Shown piece after piece: positions 7,182 to 15,163 of a stretch of DNA of 30,852 nucleotides. Made by a program: the position numbers and the translations under genes. Numbering within the stretch: the stretch's first letter is position 1; each line of letters starts with the position of its first letter. Origin of the DNA: DASUCS01 sp036275935 (GTDB lineage: Bacteria; Actinomycetota; Acidimicrobiia; Acidimicrobiales; JACDCH01); contig DASUCS010000194.1 in assembly GCA_036275935.1 (NCBI GenBank), forward strand, positions 1 to 30,852, written 5' to 3'. The notes beneath the pieces were generated by a model, which was not told the DNA's origin, ran no database searches, and saw only the letters and a program-made list of their open reading frames with translations.

Positions 7182-8114
7182 TTGCCGAGTTCCAGCGAGA
7201 AGCTCGAGCGGCTCCTCAACCTCACTGCCGCGCTGCTGGAGACGCCGAAGCCGTTGACGGCGGCCGAGGTCGCGGCGCGCGTGTATGGCTACCCCGAGGA
7301 GAAGACGGCGTTCAGGCGAACGTTCGAGCGCGACAAAGAGGACCTTCGCGAGATGGGCGTGCCCCTCGTGATGAGCGAGATCCCGAACACGGACCCTCCC
7401 GAGACGGGCTATCGCATCCCGAAGGACCAGTACTACCTGCGCGATCCCGGGCTCGAGCCCGACGAGCTCGCGGCGCTGCATCTCGCGGCGTCGACCGTGC
7501 GGCTGGATGGGATCGAGGGCGCGGGCGGATTGTGGAAGCTCGGCGGACGTCCGGTCGCCCTCGACGCGACGGACGAAGGCCCTGAGCTCACGCCGCTACC
7601 CGTGGATCGCCGCATGGTCGTGCTGTTCGACGCCGTCGCCGAGCGCAAGCCGGTGACGTTCACGTACAACGACGCCGAGCGTTCGGTCGATCCGTATCGG
7701 CTCGATTTCCAGCGCGACCACTGGTACCTGAGCGGGTTCGACCATCTGCGCGAGGACGAGCGCAACTTCCGTGTCGACCGCATCGTCGGCGAGATCTCGA
7801 GCGGCGCCCGCCACGCCTTCCAGCGGCCGGCGACCGGAGTGCCCGGTGCCCGGCTCGAGCCTTGGCAGCTCGGTGAAGGCGAGCCCGTGCAGGCGCGCGT
7901 GCTCGTGGACGCGCAGCAAGCGGCGATCGCGATCGGTGAAGCGGGTCGCGACAAAGTCGTCGAGGAGCGAGACGACGGATCAGTGGTGCTCGAGCTCGCG
8001 GTGACGAACCTCGACGGCTTCCGAACCTTCGTGCTCGGGTTCCTCGAACACGCCGAAGTGCTCGGCCCGGACGAGGTCCGTGCCGACATCATCGACTGGT
8101 TGCACACGCTGTGA
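7182..8114 (+). CDS. pafB: WYL-domain transcription regulator PafB
   Basis: A 310-residue protein with an N-terminal winged-helix region (about 1-75: KLERLLNLTAALLETPKPLTAAEV) and a WYL domain (about 140-230) containing DPYRLDFQRDHWYLSGFDHLR and NFRVDRI. In actinobacteria PafB and PafC act together as the activator of the RecA-independent DNA-damage response; the WYL domain is thought to sense a nucleic-acid ligand. The start is TTG 7182, six bases after the pafA stop, with an AGGAA ribosome-binding site at 7174-7178. The end overlaps the pafC start by four bases (GTGA). Its place next to pafA is conserved, though its role is regulatory rather than in pupylation itself. Confidence 0.93.
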   Translation: MPSSSEKLERLLNLTAALLETPKPLTAAEVAARVYGYPEEKTAFRRTFERDKEDLREMGVPLVMSEIPNTDPPETGYRIPKDQYYLRDPGLEPDELAALHLAASTVRLDGIEGAGGLWKLGGRPVALDATDEGPELTPLPVDRRMVVLFDAVAERKPVTFTYNDAERSVDPYRLDFQRDHWYLSGFDHLREDERNFRVDRIVGEISSGARHAFQRPATGVPGARLEPWQLGEGEPVQARVLVDAQQAAIAIGEAGRDKVVEERDDGSVVLELAVTNLDGFRTFVLGFLEHAEVLGPDEVRADIIDWLHTL

Positions 8115-9055
8115 GGATCACCGCCAGCGATCGTCTGAAGCGGCTGCTTGCGCTGCTGCCGTGGGTCGCCGCACAACAAGGTCCGTCCGTGGAAGACGTG
8201 TGTGCGCGGTTCGAGCTGAGCACCGAGGACCTGCTGAGTGACATCGCACTCGTGTCGATGGTCGGCATCCCGCCGTACTCACCCGGCGATCTCTTCGACA
8301 TCGTGGTCGAGGGGGGCCGCGTGTGGGTGCACCTCCAACCGTCGTTCGACCGTTCGCTGCGCCTGACTCCCGAAGAAGCACTCGGCCTCGTCGCCGCAGG
8401 GGCCAGCTTGCTCGCGGTTCCCGGAGCCGACCCGGAAGGGCCGCTGGCGCGCGGCATCGCCAAAGTTGCTGCGACACTCGGCGTCGACGCGGACGAAACG
8501 ATCGATGTGGACCTCGGCTACGCGTCCGCCAGCGTGCTCGCTGATCTGCAAGCGGCGAGTGCCGACCGGCGCCGAGTTCGCATCGAGTACTACGCGCACG
8601 GCCGCGATGAGCACACGACCCGCGATGTGGATCCGTACCGGGTGTACGCCGACCACGGGCAGTGGTACGTCGTCGCCTTCGACCACTTGCGGGACGAGGA
8701 GCGATTGTTCCGAGTCGACCGAGTCCTGTCAGTCGAGCAACTCGACGAGGAGTTCGATCCTCCGGACGACGTACGCACCTTGGGGCTGTTCGAAGCGAGA
8801 GCCGACGACCCTCGTGTGCTCCTCGAGCTGGAACCGGAGGCGGCGTGGGTCGCCGAGGTGTACCCGATCGAGAAGGTCGAGTCTGCACAAGACGGACGTC
8901 TGCGGGTCACGTTGGCGATCTCGGCCCCGCCGTGGCTCGAGCGGTTGCTGTTGCGACTCGGACCTCGAGCCCGTGTGGTCGCGGTGAGTGGTGACGACGA
9001 GTTGGCGACCTGTGCGACCAAGGCAGCGCAACGCGTCCTGGCGCGGTACCAGTAG
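8111..9055 (+). CDS. pafC: WYL-domain transcription regulator PafC
   Basis: A 314-residue partner of PafB with the same layout: a winged-helix N-terminus (RLKRLLALLPWVAAQQGPSVEDV) and a WYL domain around residues 155-205 with DPYRVYADHGQWYVVAFDHLR and RLFRVDRV, where WYV replaces WYL. The C-terminal WCX-like part ends AAQRVLARYQ. The GTG start overlaps the pafB stop. PafB and PafC are separate here, as in Mycobacterium; in some actinobacteria they are fused. The next gene has its own candidate promoter just after the pafC stop. Confidence 0.93.
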   Translation: MRITASDRLKRLLALLPWVAAQQGPSVEDVCARFELSTEDLLSDIALVSMVGIPPYSPGDLFDIVVEGGRVWVHLQPSFDRSLRLTPEEALGLVAAGASLLAVPGADPEGPLARGIAKVAATLGVDADETIDVDLGYASASVLADLQAASADRRRVRIEYYAHGRDEHTTRDVDPYRVYADHGQWYVVAFDHLRDEERLFRVDRVLSVEQLDEEFDPPDDVRTLGLFEARADDPRVLLELEPEAAWVAEVYPIEKVESAQDGRLRVTLAISAPPWLERLLLRLGPRARVVAVSGDDELATCATKAAQRVLARYQ

Positions 9056-9058
9056 CTG

Positions 9059-9064
9059 TACCCT
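9059..9064 (+). promoter_or_regulatory. Candidate -10 box of lepB (leaderless)
   Basis: TACCCT ends 10 nt before the GTG at 9075, directly after the pafC stop at 9055. No ribosome-binding site is seen. Confidence 0.4.
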
Positions 9065-9074
9065 CACCCCCGTT

Positions 9075-9773
9075 GTGACGACGGATCAGCCCGCGGTGGA
9101 GCAACTCGACGAAGAGGACAGCGACGGCGAAGAGTCGGGCGGGCGCCGCGCGCGTCGCCACCGCAACGCTCGCAGAAACGCCATCGAGTGGATCATCGTC
9201 GTCGTCGGCGCACTCGTTGTCGCAATCGTCATCAAGACGTTTCTCTTCCAGGCCTTCTACATCCCGTCGGTGTCGATGGAACCCACGCTGAAGGTCGGTG
9301 ACCGGGTGCTCGTCAACAAGCTCAGCTACAAGCTCCACGACGTGCACCACGGTGACATCGTCGTCTTCGAGCGACCGTCGACCGATCCACAACTCGTCGA
9401 GGGCTGTGATGGCAAACAGGTCACGATCAGACCGACGAAGAACACCGAAGAGGTCCACGACCTCATCAAGCGTGTGATTGCGGTCGCCGGCGACACGATC
9501 GAGGTCCGGACCGAGAACAACGTCGGGAAGGTGTTCGTCAACGGCAAGCAGATCGACGAGCCCTATCTCGCCCCCAACACGTCGACACCGCCCTTCGAGT
9601 CGTCGGCATTCCCTGTGCAGTGCATCAAGGTCCCGAAGGACGAGGTGTTCGTGCTGGGAGACAACCGCATGAACTCGGCGGCGAGCAACCGCTTCGGTCC
9701 GATACCCGAATCGCTGATCGTGGGCCGTGCCTTCGTCCGGGTGTGGCCGCTCGGATCGATCGGCGGGATCTAG
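9075..9773 (+). CDS. lepB: Signal peptidase I
   Basis: A 232-residue type I signal peptidase that removes signal peptides outside the membrane. An acidic then Arg-rich cytoplasmic N-terminus (1-36) precedes one membrane helix (about 37-56). Box B FYIPSVSMEPTL carries the catalytic Ser67; box D DLIKRVIAVAGD carries the general-base Lys132; box E VFVLGDNRMNSAASNRFGPI is present. There is an extra loop with two Cys (C111 and the later VQC) that could form a disulphide. GTG 9075 is chosen because upstream codons would run into pafC and a TACCCT box lies 10 nt before it. It is convergent with the phosphodiesterase gene; both stops lie in a shared inverted repeat. Confidence 0.93.
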   Translation: MTTDQPAVEQLDEEDSDGEESGGRRARRHRNARRNAIEWIIVVVGALVVAIVIKTFLFQAFYIPSVSMEPTLKVGDRVLVNKLSYKLHDVHHGDIVVFERPSTDPQLVEGCDGKQVTIRPTKNTEEVHDLIKRVIAVAGDTIEVRTENNVGKVFVNGKQIDEPYLAPNTSTPPFESSAFPVQCIKVPKDEVFVLGDNRMNSAASNRFGPIPESLIVGRAFVRVWPLGSIGGI

Positions 9774-9844
9774 TGGCGTGAGTCAGAAGTCGGTAGGCAT
9801 CTGGCCGTCGAAATCGCCAGCGAATCTCTGACTCACGTCACTAG
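9770..9844. terminator. Bidirectional terminator-like inverted repeat containing both stop codons
   Basis: Arms at 9770-9787 and 9827-9844 (18 bp each) are complementary except for one G/T pair (9776/9838), a G-U wobble in plus-strand RNA. The outer part of the stem contains the lepB TAG and, on the other strand, the TAG of the convergent gene. The 39-nt loop holds a smaller stem, CTGGC (9801-9805) with GCCAG (9816-9820). No U-tract follows, so the mechanism is uncertain. Confidence 0.75.
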
Positions 9845-10560
9845 TCCGTCGCGCGACCGATTGCGTCCATCATCCGGTCGGTGTGGTCGGAGTACACGGC
9901 GTCGACCCCCATTGCCAGCAGGTTGTCGAGCACGCGCTCGAATTGGGCGTCCCACCCGAACGTGAGCACGTCGAATCGGTGGAACAGCGTCGTGAGCCCG
10001 CCCGTCCAGTCCGACTCGTGCAAGTTGATGGCGTCGATGCCGGCGTTGTGGAGTTGCGCGGCCCGGCGCTCGGGACCCTCGCGCAGCGCCCGCAACCGGG
10101 TCGAGTCGACCAACCGGACGTCGGAACAGCTCGCACGCCACTCCGCAACCAGTTGCCAGTCGTGATGGCAGAGCCAGAGCTTCGCCGGCGCGTCTCCACC
10201 GGCGGCGCGCGCGACATCCACCGTCGCGCGCATCGCCTCGGGATCCTTCACGTCGAGGGACAGCTCGAACTCGGTTCCGCATTCGGCGTAGAGCTCGTCC
10301 AGTGTCGGGATGTGCGGCGGGAGCTCGGCACGAGCCACGTCTCGGATCGAGCGGCGGCGCACTCGCGACCCGACCACGCCGTCATGGTCGAGCACGGCGA
10401 CGCCGTCGGAGGTGATCCACACATCGCTCTCGAGTCCCGTCGCGCCGAGACGCAGGGCCAGCGTGAACGCCTCGAGCGTGTTCTCCGGCGCGTGGGCCCT
10501 GGCTCCTCGATGAGCGAAGCCGATGGGAGGGATGCGTATCGAGGGGAGCGATGGAACCAT
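9841..10560 (-). CDS. Glycerophosphodiester phosphodiesterase family protein
   Basis: A 239-residue GDPD-type TIM barrel, expected to hydrolyse glycerophosphodiesters to an alcohol and glycerol 3-phosphate. The HRGA motif (H17-R18-G19) followed by PENTLEAF, then ESDVWITSDGVAVLDHD with metal ligands E44 and D46 and catalytic H59, are intact. Later strands include ELSLDVK, LWLCHHDW and VDAVYSDHTDRM. No signal peptide is seen, so it is probably cytoplasmic. The start at ATG 10560 (MVPSLPSIRI) puts the first strand right before HRGA; a longer frame to 10647 adds 29 residues of unlikely sequence. It is a single gene, convergent with lepB and divergent from the zinc-ribbon gene. Confidence 0.88.
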   Translation of the reverse strand: MVPSLPSIRIPPIGFAHRGARAHAPENTLEAFTLALRLGATGLESDVWITSDGVAVLDHDGVVGSRVRRRSIRDVARAELPPHIPTLDELYAECGTEFELSLDVKDPEAMRATVDVARAAGGDAPAKLWLCHHDWQLVAEWRASCSDVRLVDSTRLRALREGPERRAAQLHNAGIDAINLHESDWTGGLTTLFHRFDVLTFGWDAQFERVLDNLLAMGVDAVYSDHTDRMMDAIGRATD

Positions 10561-10661
10561 TTCGGGATGACCAGTTTGGACTAGTTGCCGCTTCTCGAAA
10601 GGACCAAGAGACCTATTGAGAAGCAGCAGGGTAATGACGATCCTCAATGTGCCGATGGAGT

Positions 10662-10682
10662 TAGGGATTTAGGGGCAGGAGG
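10662..10682 (+). promoter_or_regulatory. Candidate -10 and strong ribosome-binding site of the zinc-ribbon gene
   Basis: In the 130-bp divergent gap (10561-10690), which is AT-richer than its surroundings, TAGGGA at 10662-10667 may be a -10 box. AGGAGG at 10677-10682 is a perfect Shine-Dalgarno sequence 8 nt before ATG 10691. Confidence 0.5.
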
Positions 10683-10690
10683 CCTTTCGG

Positions 10691-11020
10691 ATGGCGACGA
10701 TTCGAGCCACGTGCGTGGATTGCGGTGATGTGGAGCTCACGACCGCTGACGTGCACGTCCGAGTGTGCGTTGAGGACAATGCGGGCTCATACCACTTCCG
10801 CTGCCCTCGCTGCTCCATGGCTGTCGTGAAGCCGGCCGAGCCCCGGATCGTGGATCTGCTCGTGGCCTCCGGTGTCGAGCTGTCGACCTGGCGTCTGCCG
10901 GCCGAGCTCTACGAACCCCGCTTCGGCGACCGCATCAACCACGACGATCTCCTCGACTTCCACGAGATCCTCGAGCGCGACGACTGGTTCGACACCGTCG
11001 TCGACATGGTCAACCGTTAA
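10691..11020 (+). CDS. Small zinc-ribbon protein of unknown function
   Basis: A 109-residue protein with two CxxC pairs, C8-C11 (CVDC) and C38-C41 (CPRC), forming a probable zinc ribbon, with an extra Cys26. The second half (VVKPAEPRIVDLLVASGVELSTWRLPAEL, then HDDLLDFHEILERDDWF) is predicted helical and acidic. I recall similar uncharacterised proteins in actinobacteria but cannot name a function. The ATG has a perfect AGGAGG ribosome-binding site. It stands alone between the divergent phosphodiesterase and the Tat genes, followed by stem-loops that suggest its own terminator. Confidence 0.85.
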   Translation: MATIRATCVDCGDVELTTADVHVRVCVEDNAGSYHFRCPRCSMAVVKPAEPRIVDLLVASGVELSTWRLPAELYEPRFGDRINHDDLLDFHEILERDDWFDTVVDMVNR

Positions 11021-11061
11021 CCGACACAAATCGGTCGGCCTTCGGCCTCCCTGCTTTTGTG
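11021..11061 (+). terminator. Possible terminator after the zinc-ribbon gene
   Basis: Directly after the TAA, CACAAA (11025-11030) pairs with TTTGTG (11056-11061), enclosing a second stem GGCC-TTC-GGCC (11037-11047). No clear U-tract follows. Confidence 0.35.
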
Positions 11062-11063
11062 CG

Positions 11064-11114
11064 GTCCGGCGGCCGCCTGGTCGCTGCCGCTCCCTGCGGA
11101 CGGCTTCGCCGGAC
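11064..11114. repeat. Inverted repeat in the gap before the Tat genes
   Basis: GTCCGGCG (11064-11071) and CGCCGGAC (11107-11114) are exact reverse complements. Inside and beside them lie GGCGGCCGCC and CGGC-TTC-GCCG. It may be part of the preceding terminator or a REP-like extragenic repeat. The remainder of 11021-11177 holds no gene that I can support. Confidence 0.45.
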
Positions 11115-11163
11115 TCTTCGCTCATCCAGCAAGCGCGTCAGGGTCGTAGTCCCGTCGTGGGGC

Positions 11164-11169
11164 TACCGT
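11164..11169 (+). promoter_or_regulatory. Candidate -10 box of the small membrane-protein gene
   Basis: TACCGT ends 8 nt before the GTG at 11178, with no ribosome-binding site, suggesting a leaderless transcript. Confidence 0.4.
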
Positions 11170-11177
11170 CAGACCCG

Positions 11178-11405
11178 GTGAGCGTGCTCTGGGTCCTTCC
11201 GCTGCTGTGCCTGACCGTGGGCGCGGTGCTCGTCACCCTGGCGATGCGGGAGACCACCGCCACGACGGTCGCCCTTCGCGACGAGTGCGCCCGACTGGGG
11301 GAGCTGCGAGCCGCACTCGTGGACCTGCGCACGGAGGGTGACATCGGCCGAGCGCACCTGGACGACCTGCGGCACCGAAGCAGCCGCGCCGGCCTGGACC
11401 GGTAA
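11178..11405 (+). CDS. Small single-pass membrane protein upstream of tatA
   Basis: A 75-residue protein starting (M)SVLWVLPLLCLTVGAVLVTLAM, one membrane helix at about 2-24, followed by a charged helical part (TVALRDECARLGELRAALVDLR) that could form a coiled coil. The frame is open further upstream to 10872, but that part overlaps the zinc-ribbon gene out of frame; GTG 11178 with a TACCGT box 8 nt upstream fits. The stop TAA (11403-11405) is part of the tatA -10 box. Function unknown; proximity to tatA and tatC suggests an envelope role, which is inference. Confidence 0.65.
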   Translation: MSVLWVLPLLCLTVGAVLVTLAMRETTATTVALRDECARLGELRAALVDLRTEGDIGRAHLDDLRHRSSRAGLDR

Positions 11406-11408
11406 TTT
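11403..11408 (+). promoter_or_regulatory. Candidate -10 box of tatA (leaderless)
   Basis: TAATTT ends 6 nt before ATG 11415 and includes the stop codon of the preceding small gene. No ribosome-binding site lies between. Confidence 0.45.
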
Positions 11409-11414
11409 GTCCCC

Positions 11415-11681
11415 ATGTTCAACGTCGGGACCGGAGAGCTGCTGGTCATCCTGCTGATCGCGCTCATCGTGCTCGGTCCGGACAAGCTGCCCGATGCCGC
11501 CCGCAAGATGGGCAACGTCATGGGTGAGCTGCGGCGCATGTCCGGTGGGTTCGAGGCCGAGATGCGCTCGGCCATGGACGAACTGACCCGTCCACCGCTC
11601 GAATCGGTGAAGGACGAAGCCGAGGCGACCGAGACGACCGAGACGACCCCTGACGCCAAGCCGGACGATCCGGCGGCATAA
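11415..11681 (+). CDS. tatA: Twin-arginine translocase TatA/TatB-family subunit
   Basis: An 88-residue protein with the TatA/B layout: a short N-terminus, one membrane helix (about 8-21, ELLVILLIALIVLG), the hinge GPDKLPDAARKMG, an amphipathic helix (MGELRRMSGGFEAEMRSAMDEL) and an acidic Thr/Glu-rich tail. The start MFNVGTGELL and the GP hinge resemble TatB, whereas LPDAAR and the position before tatC match mycobacterial TatA, so the subtype is open; the symbol follows position. With TatC it would form the pathway that exports folded proteins with twin-Arg signals. tatC starts 30 bp after the stop. Confidence 0.88.
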   Translation: MFNVGTGELLVILLIALIVLGPDKLPDAARKMGNVMGELRRMSGGFEAEMRSAMDELTRPPLESVKDEAEATETTETTPDAKPDDPAA

Positions 11682-11711
11682 CGCCGCCGGGGATCGCGTG
11701 AGCGAGCACCA

Positions 11712-12494
11712 GTGAGCACTGAAGCGCTTCCGGCCGGCACGGCCGACGAGGGTCGCATGACCCTGATGGAGCATCTGCTCGAGCTCCGTCACCGCATCAT
11801 CGTGTGCTGCATCACGGTCGGTGTCGCGGCGGTGGCCGGATGGTTCCTGTACCCGGCGGTGTCGCACTTCTTGGTGCATCCGTACAACGAGATCGCGACG
11901 TCGAGCATCACAGGCGGCAACGCATTGATCGCCACGAGCCCCGTCGAGGGCTTCGCGGTACGGATCAAGATCACGGCCTACGTCGCGATCGCGCTCGCGA
12001 TGCCCGTCATCCTGTGGCAGATCTGGCGCTTCGTGTCGCCCGGTCTCTACAAGCACGAGAAGCGCTACGCGCTGCCGTTCATCCTGTCCGCGATCGTGCT
12101 CTTCGCTCTTGGCGCGTCGATCGCGTACTGGACGCTCCCCAAGGCCTTGCAGTGGCTCGCCGACGTCGGCGGCAACAACATCACGCAGGCCTACACGGCG
12201 GACAAGTACTACCAACTGATCGCCTACATGATGCTGGCCTTCGGCGTCTGCTTCGAGTTCCCGATCCTGCTGATCTTCCTGCAGATGGCCGGCATCGTGC
12301 AGAACTCGACGCTGCGCAAGTACTGGCGTCACTCGATCGTCGGCATCGCCGTCGTCGTCGCCGTCGCGACCCCGAGCAACGACCCGATCTCGATGCTCGC
12401 GCTCTCGATCCCGTTGTGGATCTTCTATGGCGTCGCTGTGCTGTTCGGCGCGCTACGCGACCGACGCCGCGGTCGCGCGACTACCACGACTTGA
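11712..12494 (+). CDS. tatC: Sec-independent protein translocase TatC
   Basis: A 260-residue integral membrane protein with six expected helices and the typical start MTLMEHLLELRHRI, whose Glu/Arg residues contribute to recognition of the twin-Arg signal. Other family features are SPVEGFAVRIKITAY, PVILWQIWRFVSPGLYKHEKRYA, and the late FEFPILLIFLQMAGIV with the conserved Glu. The GTG start at 11712 gives a 15-residue hydrophilic lead-in. The stop overlaps the helY ATG (TGATG at 12492-12496), so the helicase is probably translationally coupled, as the conserved tatA-tatC-helY order suggests. Confidence 0.95.
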   Translation: MSTEALPAGTADEGRMTLMEHLLELRHRIIVCCITVGVAAVAGWFLYPAVSHFLVHPYNEIATSSITGGNALIATSPVEGFAVRIKITAYVAIALAMPVILWQIWRFVSPGLYKHEKRYALPFILSAIVLFALGASIAYWTLPKALQWLADVGGNNITQAYTADKYYQLIAYMMLAFGVCFEFPILLIFLQMAGIVQNSTLRKYWRHSIVGIAVVVAVATPSNDPISMLALSIPLWIFYGVAVLFGALRDRRRGRATTTT

Positions 12495-15163
12495 TGACCG
12501 AGCGAGATCTCGCTCTCGACGCCATCCACGACTTCACCCTCGATCCGTTCCAGGTTCGGGCCATCGAGGCGCTCGACGCGGGCCAGTCCGTCCTCGTGGC
12601 CGCCCCGACGGGCTCCGGCAAGACCGTGGTGGCCGAACATGCGGTGGCCCTCGCGCTCCGCTCGGGCGGCAAGGCGTTCTACACCGCGCCGATCAAGGCG
12701 TTGTCGAATCAGAAGTTCGGCGATCTCGTCCGTCGGTACGGACCGGAGCGCGTCGGGCTGCTGACCGGTGACAACGCGGTCAACGGAAACGCGCCGGTCG
12801 TCGTGATGACGACCGAGGTGCTGCGCAACATGATCTACGCCGACTCGGACGCGCTGCGCGACCTTCGCTTCGTGGTGCTCGACGAGGTTCACTACCTCCA
12901 GGACACCTACCGCGGACCGGTGTGGGAAGAAGTCATCCTCCATCTGCCGCAACAAGTTCGGCTCGTGTGCCTTTCCGCGACCGTGTCGAACGCGGAGGAG
13001 CTCGCCGATTGGATCTCGACCGTACGCGGCCCGACTGCGGCCGTGATCGAGGACCGTCGGCCGGTCGAGCTCGTCAACCTGTATTGCGTGGGTGATCGCT
13101 CCTCACCGGAGCTGCACCTGTTGCCGACGCTGCTCGACGGGCGTCCGAACGCAGAGGCCAGCCGGCTCGACTCGGACTCGTTGCGCGGTCGAGCACTGCG
13201 CGGACAGCCGCGTCGGCGGTTCTTCACACCGCGTCGCGTCGAGGTCATCGATCGGCTCGACGACGAAGACCTGCTGCCAGCGATCTTCTTCATCTTCAGT
13301 CGTGCTGCCTGTGACGACTCGGTGGACGCGTGCGTTGCCGCCGGTCTGAGGCTCACGGAGGCCGACGAACGTGCCCGCATCCGAGCCATCGCCGAGCAAC
13401 ACGTCGAGATCCTCTCGGACGCCGACCTCGACGTGTTGGAGTACGACCGCTGGTTGCACGCGCTCGAGCAGGGTGTCGCGGCGCATCACGCCGGGATGGT
13501 GCCGCCGTTCAAGGAAGCCGTCGAGGCCTGCTTCGCGCAGGGCCTCGTGAAGGTCGTGTTCGCGACGGAGACCTTGGCGCTCGGCATCAACATGCCAGCT
13601 CGCACCGTCGTCATCGAGAAGCTGTCGAAGTTCACCGGCGAGCGCCATGAGTTCCTCACGCCGGGGGAGTACACCCAACTCACGGGGCGAGCCGGTCGTC
13701 GAGGTCTCGACCCGGTGGGTTACGCAGTCGTGTTGTGGTCGCCGTTCGTGCCGTTCGAACAGGTGGCATCGCTGGCATCCAGTCGATCCTTCCGCCTGAC
13801 GTCGGCGTTCCGCCCGACGTACAACATGGCCGCCAACCTCGTGCAGCGCTACGAGCCTGCCGACGCGCACCACCTGTTGAACCTGTCGTTCGCTCAGTAC
13901 CAGGCCGACCGCTCAGTCGTGCGCCTGGAGAGTCGGCTCGAGAAGCGCCGCGCCGCGCTCGCGACGCTGCAGACGGACGTCCACTGCGATCGCGGTGACG
14001 TCAACGAGTACCGCGCGCTCCTCGATCGAGTCGACGAGACGCGGCGACAGATGACGTCGCCGCGCGGTGAGGTCGGCGAGGCGTTGGCTCGCCTTCGACC
14101 GGGAGACGTCATCGAAGTGACGACTGGCCGCCGCGGTGGCCGCGCCGCCGTGCTGAGCTTCGCCAACCGGCGGGACGAGTCGCGGCTGAAGGTCATCACC
14201 GCGAACCGCAAGCTGCTCACGCTCGACGCAGCTGACTTCGACGTTCCCCCTGACGTTCTCGGCCACGTCGAACTGCCAGTTCCCTACGCGCCGAACAACC
14301 ACGGCTTCCAACAGCAGGTGGCACGTCGACTGCAGCAGGTGCGGCTCCGCGGCCCGGAACGCACGCGGCCGCCGCGCGCCGGCGTGGCCGAGCACGCCCG
14401 CGCCGTTGCGGAAGCCGAGGCGCACCCGGTCGCTCGTTGCCCGGACCGCGACCAGCATCTCCGCGCGGTGGGTCAGGCGCGGCGGGCGCGCAACGAGGTG
14501 GAGGACCTCGAACGACGGGTCAAGGGCGAGACCGGCTCGCTCGCGCGTCACTTCGACCGCGTGCTGCGTGTCCTCGAGGCGTGGGGCTACCTCGACGGGT
14601 GGGCGCTGACCGAGAAGGGCCGGCGGCTGGCGCACCTGTACCACGAGTGCGATCTGCTGATTGCCGAGTCGCTTGCCACGGGCGTGTTCGACGACCTCGA
14701 CCCTGCAGGCTTCGCCGGGCTCGCTTCGGTGTTCACGTACGAGCACCGCAGTGCGACACCACCGCCCGCGCCATGGTTCCCGTCGGAGAAGGTGCGACGC
14801 CGGTACACGGAGATCGAGCAGCTGGCTCGCGAGCTGAACGTCGACGAGCACGACGCGGCGCTGGCGCAGACGCGTTCGCCGGATCCGGGATTCGTCGCCA
14901 TTGCTCATGCATGGGCGGCCGGTGGCGATCTCGACGGCGTGCTCGAGGACGAGGACCTGTCCGGCGGTGACTTCGTCCGCAACGTGAAGCAGGTCATCGA
15001 CCTGTTGCGGCAGCTTGCCGACGCCGCGCCCGACGCCACCACGCGCCGCACCGCGAACCAGGCAGCAGACAACTGCTTCCGGGGACTGATCGCCGCATCC
15101 TCGGTCGTGAGCACTGGCGTCGACGACGACGAACCCGAGGATGCTGCCGTCGATGACGATTGA
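12494..15163 (+). CDS. helY: Ski2/Mtr4-like DExH-box RNA helicase HelY
   Basis: An 889-residue superfamily 2 helicase. Motif I APTGSGKT (37-44), Ia YTAPIKALSNQKF, motif II DEVH (130-133), motif III SAT (161-163), and the later GMVPPFKEAVE, FATETLALGINMPA and QLTGRAGRRGLDPVG (motif VI) are all present. After the helicase core come a beta-rich insert (about 520-600) and a C-terminal helical DSHCT-like domain (about 690-885), as in Ski2/Mtr4. Mycobacterial HelY is about 900 residues. ATG 12494 overlaps the tatC stop; the frame is open further upstream but that part lies inside tatC and has no helicase features. The next gene overlaps its end by 11 bp. Confidence 0.95.
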   Translation: MTERDLALDAIHDFTLDPFQVRAIEALDAGQSVLVAAPTGSGKTVVAEHAVALALRSGGKAFYTAPIKALSNQKFGDLVRRYGPERVGLLTGDNAVNGNAPVVVMTTEVLRNMIYADSDALRDLRFVVLDEVHYLQDTYRGPVWEEVILHLPQQVRLVCLSATVSNAEELADWISTVRGPTAAVIEDRRPVELVNLYCVGDRSSPELHLLPTLLDGRPNAEASRLDSDSLRGRALRGQPRRRFFTPRRVEVIDRLDDEDLLPAIFFIFSRAACDDSVDACVAAGLRLTEADERARIRAIAEQHVEILSDADLDVLEYDRWLHALEQGVAAHHAGMVPPFKEAVEACFAQGLVKVVFATETLALGINMPARTVVIEKLSKFTGERHEFLTPGEYTQLTGRAGRRGLDPVGYAVVLWSPFVPFEQVASLASSRSFRLTSAFRPTYNMAANLVQRYEPADAHHLLNLSFAQYQADRSVVRLESRLEKRRAALATLQTDVHCDRGDVNEYRALLDRVDETRRQMTSPRGEVGEALARLRPGDVIEVTTGRRGGRAAVLSFANRRDESRLKVITANRKLLTLDAADFDVPPDVLGHVELPVPYAPNNHGFQQQVARRLQQVRLRGPERTRPPRAGVAEHARAVAEAEAHPVARCPDRDQHLRAVGQARRARNEVEDLERRVKGETGSLARHFDRVLRVLEAWGYLDGWALTEKGRRLAHLYHECDLLIAESLATGVFDDLDPAGFAGLASVFTYEHRSATPPPAPWFPSEKVRRRYTEIEQLARELNVDEHDAALAQTRSPDPGFVAIAHAWAAGGDLDGVLEDEDLSGGDFVRNVKQVIDLLRQLADAAPDATTRRTANQAADNCFRGLIAASSVVSTGVDDDEPEDAAVDDD

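Noticed and set aside
11804..12493. N-terminal extension of HelY within tatC
   Set aside because: The open frame continues upstream but its translation is Arg-rich, lacks helicase features and lies inside the clearly real tatC.
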